From Saprospiraceae bacterium (GTDB lineage Bacteria > Bacteroidota > Bacteroidia > Chitinophagales > Saprospiraceae), in NCBI GenBank assembly GCA_013140975.1, contig JABFRV010000003.1, positions 1-32,705 of the forward strand: a DNA stretch of 32,705 bases, read 5' to 3'. Under the pieces are notes generated by a model that saw only the letters and a list, made by a program, of their open reading frames with translations, was not told the origin of the DNA and did no database searches. Both the position numbers and the translations under genes were made by a program. Below, piece by piece: positions 23,561-31,278 of the stretch; within the stretch, counting starts at the first letter, position 1, and each line of letters begins with the position of its first letter.

Positions 23561-23565
23561 ATCAA

Positions 23566-26500
23566 ATGTTTTTTACTATCTTCAAATTTGAAATAAAATA
23601 TTGGCTAAAGAATTGGTCATTTTATTTCTATTCATTAACTTTATTTTTGTTAGCTCTCTTGAGTATGGCTGGTGCATCAGGTGCATTTGGGGAGGGCTCC
23701 GCTTCTGATGCAAGCATTGCTAATTCACCAATAAGCATCTATAATTTTGTGATTTTTTTTAACAAAATTATTTTGTTTTTAGTGCCTGCTATTATTGGCA
23801 CTACTATTTATAAAGATTACAAAAACAATTTCAATACTATATTACATACTTATCCATTTTCTAAAAATAACTATCTTTTTGCAAAGTTCATCAGTGCTTT
23901 CTTGATCATTTCAATAATTGCTTTTTTGGTCGAAGCTGGTTTATTGATCGGTACAAAGTTGCCAACCGTTAATCCATCTCAAGTGCTTCCGCTTTCCATA
24001 GCACCTTATTTACAAACTTATTTTATTTATTTAATTCCCAATTTATTTTTCTTTAGCGTCATTGTATTTTCAGTCGTTTTACTGACCAGAAACATTTATA
24101 CAGGTTTTATTTCTGTCATTCTATTCTGGCTGCTTAAAGAGATTTTCATTCGATTGATAGGGTATGACAGCATTGCAAGCTTACTGATCGACCCTTTCGG
24201 TGAAAACGCTACACATTACTTTGCCCGTTTTTGGACAATAGAAGAAAAAAATACACTAGCCTTGCCCTTGAAACCGATAGTCTTTTACAATAGGTTAATG
24301 TGGTTTTTTGTAGCATTAATAATTTTTTTTGGAGCCTATCGCTGGTTTTCTTTTAGTCAAAATTCCTTGTCTTTTGGTTTGCGAATAAAGAATGCTGAAA
24401 GCCTAACCAAGAATAATTTTGGAAGTATTATTAAAATAAATTTACCTAGGACGAATTATAATTATTCGATTTTCCAGCAACTTAAAACATTATGGAAGCT
24501 GGCATTTACAGATTTTATGTTTATTACAAGAAGTGGAGCATTTATGAGTATTGTTATTATTGGGGTATTGTTTATCGCTGCAATACTATTACAAATTAAT
24601 CCACAAACTGAAGCTAAAACACTACCTGTAACTTGGGTCATATTAGGCTTTCCCGTTTTCTTTTTTTCTTTTCTTATTCAAGTCCTTACATTTCTTTACG
24701 CAGGAATTTTAATTCATAGGGCAGATCATTCCCGCTTTTCTGGTTTAATCTCTGCAACGGCTGTCCCAAATTGGGTTTTGTTGTTTTCCAGGTTTTTAGC
24801 ATTGGTTAAAATGCAAATTTTACTTCTTTCAGTGATTGTTGTTACAGGTATCGCAGTTCAAGTAAAAAGTGGTTATTACAATTTTGAAATTGGACATTAT
24901 TTATTTGATTTATTTACTATTCATTTAATAGGATTTATTATTTGGGCTTTCGCCTCTTTATTCATTCAAACAATCTTTAAAAATACATACCTGGGTTTGT
25001 TTATACTTATCTTGGGAGCATTGGGTATTTCACAGTTGCCTTCATTGGGGATAGAAAATTTTGTTTTCAGATTTAATGATAGCCCCAATTCAGACTTTTT
25101 TCTAAAGTATTCTGATATGAATGGTTATGGACATTCTCTAAGGCCTTATATATTGTATAAATTTTATTGGCTTATTTTTGGGGTGTTCTTGTTTTTTATC
25201 TCACTATTGTTTTTCGATAGAGAAGCCGCAAATTCATTCGTTGAAAGAATTACTATAGCTAAAAATCGTTTTAACGGTAGATTGGCCTTATCAATGATTG
25301 TTTTGTTGGTGAGCTTCTTTGGTTTTGGATTTTATCTTTTCCAGCAAGAAAATAGACCTGAGAATAAATTATTGTCCTCTTTACAAGAGCTTGAACTGCT
25401 AAAGGAATTTCAAAATAAATATGAGAAGTATGAGAAAGTAAAACAACCCAGAATTACATCTTTAAATGTGAAATTGGACATTTATCCCGAGACAAATTCT
25501 TTTTCTGCAAAAGGAAAATATATCCTTATAAATAAAACGACGCAGATCATAGACACTCTGTTAATAAAAACAGGGTATGATGAAATTACAGAACTTTCTT
25601 TTAATACTAAAGCTCAAGTAATAAGTGAGGACAAGCTTTTTAAGTTTTTTATTTATAAGCTTGAAAGAGGGATTGCTCCTAATGATAGCATGACATTGAA
25701 TTTTACAATTAATAATGTAGATAATTCTCTTTTGGTGCAGAATTCAAACATCTTAAGGAATGGAACGTATCTCAAAAGCGATATTTTTCCCAGATTAGGA
25801 TATTTTGCCGAGAGAGAAAAAAAGATACCAAATGACAGTTCCACTTTTGAAAATCATTATCAGAGTATTGATGCGGACCTTATAAACTTTGAAGCAATTA
25901 TTAGTACAAGTCCAAATCAAGTAGCAATTACGTCGGGAAGTTTGATTAATGAATGGATAAAAGAGGATAGAAGATATTTTCATTACAAGACCGACCGCCC
26001 TATTAAATTTGTTTTTGGATTTAATTCGGGAGAATTTGCCGTTTTGAAAGAAAATTATAAAAATGTTGACCTAAGCGTTTATTATCACCCAAAACACATT
26101 TATAGTACACATCAAATGATGGAAGGACTAAAGGCATCATTAGATTATAACAGCTATTTTTTTGGTCCTTACCAGCACAAGCAGGCTCAAATCATAGAAT
26201 TTTCAAGGTCAGAAGGTTCTTATGCAACTACCGCTGGCAACTGTATTCAAATTTCAGAAATTCGGTTTATCAACGATACTAGCAATATAAAAGAAGGGGG
26301 CATTGACCTTTCATTTTATGTAGCAGCACATGAGCTCTCACATCAATGGTGGGGAAATCAAGTTGTTCCAGCTGATGCCTTAGGTGCAATTATGATAACT
26401 GAAAGTGTGGCAGAGTATATTACTGCAAAAATTTACGAAAAGAAATATGGCAAAAGAAGTGCATTAAAGTTTTTGAATATACAACGAACACGATACTTAT

Positions 26501-26817
26501 CTGGAAGAGCCGAAGAGAAAGAAGAAGAAGCGCCACTGTATTTGGTAAATCCTGAGCAGTCTTATATTGCTTATGGAAAAGGAGCGATTGCCCTCTATAC
26601 TTTAAGTGAATTTATTGGAGAAGAAAAACTAAACAGTGCATTAAAGCAATATTTGGATAAAGTTAAATATCAAATAGAATCTTACACAACATCTTTAGAA
26701 ATGCTTCATTATTTAGAAAAGACTACACCTGATAGTTTGCAATATTTATTAAAAGACATGTTTATGTCGAGCAATTCTGAAAAAACAATTCAGTACTTTG
26801 ACAAGATCAAGCTATAA
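23566..26817 (+). CDS. ABC-2 permease fused to an M1-like metallopeptidase domain
   Basis: The first 600 residues or so contain two ABC-2 permease halves with about twelve membrane helices (first half to about 265, second half about 310-600). A helix near 585 leads into an extracytoplasmic M1-type part (about 629-1083). The zinc site is HELSH (922-926), with the third ligand Glu946 after 19 residues, a distance I recall for this fused family (M1 enzymes normally have 18). The YGKGAIALYTL segment supplies the likely catalytic Tyr. The exopeptidase GAMEN motif is not recognisable; EFSRSEGSYATTAGN occupies its place. The protein is expected to pair with the ATPase upstream as a transporter with a periplasmic peptidase-like domain; whether that domain cleaves peptides is open. 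Confidence 0.9.
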   Translation: MFFTIFKFEIKYWLKNWSFYFYSLTLFLLALLSMAGASGAFGEGSASDASIANSPISIYNFVIFFNKIILFLVPAIIGTTIYKDYKNNFNTILHTYPFSKNNYLFAKFISAFLIISIIAFLVEAGLLIGTKLPTVNPSQVLPLSIAPYLQTYFIYLIPNLFFFSVIVFSVVLLTRNIYTGFISVILFWLLKEIFIRLIGYDSIASLLIDPFGENATHYFARFWTIEEKNTLALPLKPIVFYNRLMWFFVALIIFFGAYRWFSFSQNSLSFGLRIKNAESLTKNNFGSIIKINLPRTNYNYSIFQQLKTLWKLAFTDFMFITRSGAFMSIVIIGVLFIAAILLQINPQTEAKTLPVTWVILGFPVFFFSFLIQVLTFLYAGILIHRADHSRFSGLISATAVPNWVLLFSRFLALVKMQILLLSVIVVTGIAVQVKSGYYNFEIGHYLFDLFTIHLIGFIIWAFASLFIQTIFKNTYLGLFILILGALGISQLPSLGIENFVFRFNDSPNSDFFLKYSDMNGYGHSLRPYILYKFYWLIFGVFLFFISLLFFDREAANSFVERITIAKNRFNGRLALSMIVLLVSFFGFGFYLFQQENRPENKLLSSLQELELLKEFQNKYEKYEKVKQPRITSLNVKLDIYPETNSFSAKGKYILINKTTQIIDTLLIKTGYDEITELSFNTKAQVISEDKLFKFFIYKLERGIAPNDSMTLNFTINNVDNSLLVQNSNILRNGTYLKSDIFPRLGYFAEREKKIPNDSSTFENHYQSIDADLINFEAIISTSPNQVAITSGSLINEWIKEDRRYFHYKTDRPIKFVFGFNSGEFAVLKENYKNVDLSVYYHPKHIYSTHQMMEGLKASLDYNSYFFGPYQHKQAQIIEFSRSEGSYATTAGNCIQISEIRFINDTSNIKEGGIDLSFYVAAHELSHQWWGNQVVPADALGAIMITESVAEYITAKIYEKKYGKRSALKFLNIQRTRYLSGRAEEKEEEAPLYLVNPEQSYIAYGKGAIALYTLSEFIGEEKLNSALKQYLDKVKYQIESYTTSLEMLHYLEKTTPDSLQYLLKDMFMSSNSEKTIQYFDKIKL

Positions 26818-26832
26818 TAATTAGATAAAATC

Positions 26833-27264
26833 ATGCGATACCTTCTTTATTTTTTAGTGGGCTTACTCAGTGTAAATGCATTGATAGGCGGTTTTATGAT
26901 GATGATAAAGCCTGATGGTTCATTGCTTCAGTTGAATCTGAATTTTTTAAGCAAATCACCCTTTGCCAATTATTTTTTCCCGGGAATATTTCTTTTTATT
27001 TTCATAGGACTTTTGTCTTTTATAAGTTTTAGCGGCTTGGTTTTTAAGTTCAATTGGAAAATTGCCGAGCGGTTGAATATTTATTCAAACAGACACTGGG
27101 CTTGGGCTCATTCTCTTTATACAGGAATAATAACCATAATCTGGATCGCTGTTCAGCTCCTTGTCACCGATTATTTTTGGCTGCAACCCGTGATCATTTT
27201 TATAGCTGTGGGTATTCTTATTTGTACGCTATCGCCGGGGGTAATGAAGCATTATGAAATTTAA
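26833..27264 (+). CDS. Small four-helix membrane protein of the ABC operon
   Basis: The 143-residue protein has four membrane helices (about 2-24, 47-70, 92-110 and 114-133) and a conserved-looking segment NRHWAWAHSLYTG (86-98) typical of a Bacteroidota family of unknown function. It begins 15 bases after the permease-peptidase stop, with no room for a separate promoter, so it belongs to the operon. It might be a transporter accessory or immunity-type membrane protein; the sequence alone does not tell. Confidence 0.75.
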   Translation: MRYLLYFLVGLLSVNALIGGFMMMIKPDGSLLQLNLNFLSKSPFANYFFPGIFLFIFIGLLSFISFSGLVFKFNWKIAERLNIYSNRHWAWAHSLYTGIITIIWIAVQLLVTDYFWLQPVIIFIAVGILICTLSPGVMKHYEI

Positions 27265-27499
27265 TCATCCTAATTAAGATGCATATACTTTCCTCCTTAA
27301 TAAAATCACAACATGTTTTGATTCTTCTAATTGACTTTTTGAAAACTTTTTAGTTTTTCAGGTGTAACTAATTTTTACTGTGTTTTTAATACCTCTTAGT
27401 GTTACATAGTTCCTTGCTTCTTAGCTTTTCAAAGGAACAGCAACCAAAATATTAATATCAGAAATAGTAATAGGTAAATAAAACTAATTTCAATTTTGT

Positions 27500-28711
27500 A
27501 TGTTTCTTAATCTCATATATTTTAATCAAAAACAACTGGAACAACAGGAGTATTACAATTTGTTTTCAGGTGGACTTAAAATTCCTACCTGGTATGGTGT
27601 TGATTTTACAGCAGGTTATGATCAAAACAGAGGGATAAATCTGAACCCAGAAAATAAAACAGCAGGAGAGGGATTAATATTTGCTGGCGTTTCCATTCCT
27701 GTTGGGCAAGGTTTATTTGTTGATAAGCGTAGAGCTGCAATTAAAAAAGCTGATCTGTATGCTAAATCCACTTTTGCTGAACAGAAATTGATTCTTAATA
27801 ATCTTTACTATGATGCAACAATCAGCTATTTGCAATGGGTAAATTATTACAACCAAATGGAGTTGTATCAAAATGCAGTTGACTTGGCGAATGAGCGTTT
27901 TCTGGGAGTAAAACAAAGTTTTGCTGGAGGGGATGTTCCGGCTATTGATACATTGGAAGCGTTTATTCTTGCGCAAGTACGTAGTGTTAATCTAAATCAG
28001 GCAAAATTGAACTATCAAAATGCGAAACTGGAATTATCCAATTTTTTATGGTTTGAAAATAATACTCCACTTGAAATTACGGATCAAGTTGTACCGCCAT
28101 CCTTAAATGAAATTTCAATTCAAAAAATAATTGCCGTAGACTCGCTGAATTCGATTTTGCAGAATTTAAAATTACAACATCCTAAATTTCAGTTGTATGA
28201 ATTTAAGTTGAAGCAATTGGATGTTGAAAGGCGATGGAATGTTGAACAATTAAAGCCAAATTTAAATTTAAAATACAACTTCTTGAATGAGCCAATAAGT
28301 GGTGATGTATTTGGTAGCTTTTCAACAAACAATTATACATGGGGTGTTGATTTCGGAATTCCACTGTTTCTGCGTGAAAGCAGAGGAAGGTTAAATATTA
28401 CGAAATTAAATATTCAGGAAACAGAATTAGAAATAGAAGTAAAATGGCTTGAGCTGTCTAATAAAATCAAAAGTTATTATAATGAACTAATTGCATTGGA
28501 GCAACAAATCAATCTGCTTACTAATGCTACTGAAAATTATTTCTCCATGCTGGAAGCAGAAAAGCGAAAGTTTTTTATGGGTGAAAGTTCTATTTTCTTA
28601 ATTAATAGCCGGGAGGCTGTTTATGTTCAGGCTGCAATAAAATTGATCGAGTTAAATGTGAAATATCAATCTTCTTTAGCTGAATTTAGACAGGCAAGTG
28701 CAACCTGGTAA
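27500..28711 (+). CDS. TolC-family outer-membrane efflux protein, 5'-truncated
   Basis: The 403 residues match the body of a TolC-like protein: long alpha-helical hairpins (97-155, 224-255 and 305-353), a short repeated pattern GVSIPVGQGLFVDKRRAAIKKA (about 73-94) and GVDFGIPLFLRESRGRLNI at the second repeat, then a final helix. The usual signal peptide and first helix (some 70-100 residues) are missing: the frame starts at ATG 27500 directly with LIYFNQKQLEQQEYYNLFS, and the codon four before it is a stop (TAA 27485). Without export this product cannot insert in the outer membrane, so it is probably a pseudogene; an unannotated upstream exon-like part was not found. It follows the ABC exporter operon and may once have served it. 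Confidence 0.82.
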   Translation: MFLNLIYFNQKQLEQQEYYNLFSGGLKIPTWYGVDFTAGYDQNRGINLNPENKTAGEGLIFAGVSIPVGQGLFVDKRRAAIKKADLYAKSTFAEQKLILNNLYYDATISYLQWVNYYNQMELYQNAVDLANERFLGVKQSFAGGDVPAIDTLEAFILAQVRSVNLNQAKLNYQNAKLELSNFLWFENNTPLEITDQVVPPSLNEISIQKIIAVDSLNSILQNLKLQHPKFQLYEFKLKQLDVERRWNVEQLKPNLNLKYNFLNEPISGDVFGSFSTNNYTWGVDFGIPLFLRESRGRLNITKLNIQETELEIEVKWLELSNKIKSYYNELIALEQQINLLTNATENYFSMLEAEKRKFFMGESSIFLINSREAVYVQAAIKLIELNVKYQSSLAEFRQASATW

Positions 28712-28817
28712 CAAGACATTAGATAGCGGTATGTTGTAACACGTTGATTAAGATTTTATTCGCGGTATTCGTTAGATAGGAGAATGCTAAATTTAGTGAT
28801 TTGTTCTTTGAAAGAAG

Positions 28818-28863
28818 TTTGATGCTAAAAATTCCTACCTTCGGTCAATAAAGAAGCGTTAAG
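28818..28863 (+). repeat. Spacer element copy C (TTTG-N14-TACCTTCG-N13-CGTTA)
   Basis: TTTG at 28818-28821, TACCTTCG at 28836-28843 and CGTTA at 28857-28861 give the same spacing as copies A and B. GTTAAGC at the end fits the integron core pattern GTTRRRY, but no matching inverse core was found. The propeller lipoprotein gene starts 26 bases downstream, so the element could supply its promoter. Confidence 0.6.
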
Positions 28864-28889
28864 CCTCAAGTTAAAAACGAAATAATTAA

Positions 28890-29957
28890 ATGAACAAATT
28901 CGCAAGAATGATATATCTGATATATTTATTGTCTCTTAGCTTTTCCTGCGTTAAAAACAAATCATCTGTAAAAGAAATTCATAAATCTGAATTTGCAAGC
29001 ACTTCAAAAACCGACACCTTAAAATTTACTACCGGAATTCGTTGCATCTTTCAAGATAGTAAAGGGAATTATTGGTTTGGAACAAATGAAGACGGTGTAG
29101 GTCTGTTTGACGGAAAGTCATTTAGATATTTTACAAAGAATGAAGGTTTATCTGATAATCAAGTCCGTTCAATTCAGGAGGATGCATATGGAAATATTTG
29201 GTTTGAAGCGGCAAATCGCGTTTGTAGCTATAATGGAAAAATTATTACTAATTATAATCCTGGGGTAAATTTTAATTTACCGGGTCAATGGAAAAAAACA
29301 GAGAATGACCTTTGGTTTAATGCTGGAAATAAAGAAGGTATAAATAGATTCGATGGCAAAAAATTACAGTATTTGGCATTTCCAAAACCTAAAACTGTAA
29401 ATCCTAATAACAGATATGCTGTAACAGATATTGCTAAAGGGAAAAATGATTTTCTTTGGATAGCGACTTATGCTGGGGTTTTCGGATATAATGGGGATCA
29501 GTTTACTATTATTAATGATGAATCCTTGGCGGGATCTAAAGGAATGGGAGAACTTCATGTTAGAAGCATTCTGGAAGATTCTAGAGGTAGGCTTTGGATT
29601 GGAAATAATGGAATTGGGGTATTATTAAAAGACGGAGATACAACAATTAATTTTTCTGAAAAGCATAATTTAATTCATCCAACAAGTTCAAGAAGTGGAG
29701 ATAAGTCGCCTCCGGGAACGCTGGAACATGTTTTTGCGATTGAAGAAGATGGGAATGGAAATATTTGGTTTGGGGATAGAGATACTGGGGCTTGGAAATA
29801 TGATGGTAATACTATGAGTAATTACACGAAGGATGAAGGCCTGACAAATAATGGCGTCTTTGCAATTTACACTGATAGAATTGGAGAATTGTGGATAGGG
29901 CTGGGTGATGGAAATGTATTTAAGTTTAATGGAAAAACATTTGACCAGCAATTTTAA
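28890..29957 (+). CDS. Reg_prop beta-propeller lipoprotein
   Basis: The 355-residue protein has a lipoprotein signal with lipobox SFSC (lipidated Cys20). The rest is a beta-propeller built from two-component-regulator propeller (Reg_prop) repeats: D-S/A-x-G-N-x-W-F-G/E-x-x-x-x-G-V is seen at IFQDSKGNYWFGTNEDGV, IQEDAYGNIWFEAANRV, ILEDSRGRLWIGNNGIGV and IEEDGNGNIWFGDRDTGA, with the GLSDNQVRSI linker. In hybrid two-component systems these propellers form the sensor half, attached to a histidine kinase. Here no kinase follows; the gene ends after about six blades. It may be a stand-alone ligand-binding surface protein. Spacers lie on both sides. Confidence 0.85.
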   Translation: MNKFARMIYLIYLLSLSFSCVKNKSSVKEIHKSEFASTSKTDTLKFTTGIRCIFQDSKGNYWFGTNEDGVGLFDGKSFRYFTKNEGLSDNQVRSIQEDAYGNIWFEAANRVCSYNGKIITNYNPGVNFNLPGQWKKTENDLWFNAGNKEGINRFDGKKLQYLAFPKPKTVNPNNRYAVTDIAKGKNDFLWIATYAGVFGYNGDQFTIINDESLAGSKGMGELHVRSILEDSRGRLWIGNNGIGVLLKDGDTTINFSEKHNLIHPTSSRSGDKSPPGTLEHVFAIEEDGNGNIWFGDRDTGAWKYDGNTMSNYTKDEGLTNNGVFAIYTDRIGELWIGLGDGNVFKFNGKTFDQQF

Positions 29958-30082
29958 ATAGAATACGAAAGGCGGACAATACAATTGCTATACTTGTTAT
30001 GACATTTATCATCAGGAGAAATGAGCAACTATAATTTAAATAAATATTTTCATCGTATATTTAATCTTAAATCAAATATGTT

Positions 30083-30475
30083 ATGACAAAGAAATTGATT
30101 ATCAAAAACATTTTGTTAGGCTTTTTATCCTGGCTCATCCCATTTGCGTTTTCATTTCTTTTTTATAAGCCAGGTGGGGAGCTAGTTGTTCCATACGCGA
30201 CATTTAAATCTATAATTATGGTTATAGGAGTAATTAGTGGTTGTTATCTTCTTTTTCGCTATTTCAAATTTGTTGACAGCGATTTCATTTGGAATGGGGT
30301 TGTTGTGGGTTTGTCTTGGTTTGTTATAAACATTATTCTGGACGCAGCAATTCTGATACCAATAATGAAGACTACATTTGCAGAGTATTTTATGTCTATA
30401 GGACTTAGCTACATTTCTATTCCTGCCATAAGTGTTACAATAGGTTATTTGCTCAACCGTGTAACAAGAAAGTAA
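30083..30475 (+). CDS. Four-helix membrane protein
   Basis: The 130-residue protein has four hydrophobic helices (about 8-27, 42-60, 69-90 and 105-124), with KPGGELVVPYATFKSIIMV between helices 1 and 2. It resembles short membrane proteins that I have seen in Bacteroidota but cannot name. Its stop TAA shares its last A with the ATG of the next, small gene, so the two are translationally coupled. Confidence 0.68.
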   Translation: MTKKLIIKNILLGFLSWLIPFAFSFLFYKPGGELVVPYATFKSIIMVIGVISGCYLLFRYFKFVDSDFIWNGVVVGLSWFVINIILDAAILIPIMKTTFAEYFMSIGLSYISIPAISVTIGYLLNRVTRK

Positions 30476-30636
30476 TGAAAATTAACAAGGAATGGCATGA
30501 GAAAAATAAAATGCCTAAGAATGCAAAGATTGAAGAGCGGGTTAAATGGCATTTAGCCCATCAAAAGAATTGTCATTGCAGACCTATACCTGAAAAACTT
30601 CTAATTGAAATAAAAAGGAAGAATATTAAGCATTAA
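30475..30636 (+). CDS. 53-residue His/Cys-rich soluble protein
   Basis: The frame MKINKEWHEKNKMPKNAKIE... is too short for most gene finders but has a strong case. The start codon overlaps the stop of the preceding gene by one base, it ends six bases before the start of the next, and I recall a very similar family of small Bacteroidota proteins (KINKEWHxxNKMPKN ... RxxWHLxHxKNCxCR). The spaced ligands His26, His29, Cys33, His34 and Cys35 suggest a metal site. It is highly charged, without membrane segments. Function unknown. Confidence 0.7.
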   Translation: MKINKEWHEKNKMPKNAKIEERVKWHLAHQKNCHCRPIPEKLLIEIKRKNIKH

Positions 30637-30642
30637 GATTCA

Positions 30643-31158
30643 GTGGCAGCTTTAAAGAAAATATTATCCGGTGGCGACTTAAGGTCAATTGGGAAAAGCG
30701 ATTCTGTTGTTTTGAAAGTTCAAACCCAAAGCGATTTTGATAATCTTTTTAAATGCTTATTTCATAAGGACAGGTTAGTGGTTATGAGGGCTGCAGACGC
30801 TATAGAAAAAATTACACTTAACAATACTCAATATCTTGCAATTCATAAAAAGGAAATCATAAATATGTCTCTTGTTGCAAAGGATAAAGAACTTATGTGG
30901 CATTTGGCATTATTAATTCCCCGCCTTGATCTCAATAAGCAGGAATTTGGCAATAGTTGGGATATATTGACGAAGTGGGCAAAGGACAAAAAAAATTCCC
31001 GAATTGTACGTGTAAATTCTATTCAGGGTCTTTTTGAAATGTTGAAAAAGAAAAACGAATTAGAAAAAGACTTTAAGCTTACATTGACTGAACTTGAAAC
31101 AGAAAATATTCCATCTATTAATGCAAGAATTAGAAAATTGAAAAAAGCGATCCGTTGA
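30643..31158 (+). CDS. HEAT-like helical-repeat protein
   Basis: The 171-residue, all-helical protein reads as a short stack of antiparallel helix pairs. The segments are SGGDLRSIGKSDSVVLKV (9-26), then LFHKDRLVVMRAADAIEKI (39-57), then ELMWHLALLIPRLDLN (82-97) and SRIVRVNSIQGLFEMLKK (119-136). This pattern is that of HEAT/armadillo-like repeats and matches a Bacteroidota family I remember, of unknown function. GTG is the start codon, six bases after the stop of the His/Cys-rich protein, so the three genes from 30083 form one operon. A scaffold or protein-binding role is plausible. Confidence 0.75.
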   Translation: MAALKKILSGGDLRSIGKSDSVVLKVQTQSDFDNLFKCLFHKDRLVVMRAADAIEKITLNNTQYLAIHKKEIINMSLVAKDKELMWHLALLIPRLDLNKQEFGNSWDILTKWAKDKKNSRIVRVNSIQGLFEMLKKKNELEKDFKLTLTELETENIPSINARIRKLKKAIR

Positions 31159-31199
31159 TCAGGTTTAGGTCCCTGTAACTTACGGGAATGGTTAAGTAC

Positions 31200-31264
31200 T
31201 ACTTCGACACTTTTGTGTTTTAAAATTGCTACCTTCGCAAATCTGCAAACCGTTATAATCAATG
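31200..31264 (+). repeat. Spacer element copy B (TTTG-N14-TACCTTCG-N13-CGTTA)
   Basis: TTTG at 31212-31215, TACCTTCG at 31230-31237 and CGTTA at 31251-31255, with TAATCAATG after it. It aligns closely with 10728-10792 over 65 bases and begins 15 bases before the esterase ATG region (ATG at 31279). Likely to carry a promoter-like -7 box. Confidence 0.65.
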
Positions 31265-31278
31265 AATAAAGATTTGTA

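Noticed and set aside
28856-28864. Classical integron attC site
   Set aside because: GTTAAGC fits the core pattern, but no matching RYYYAAC partner lies at the right distance, and the other copies end in GTTAACG, GTTATAA or GTTAAGA, which break the rule.
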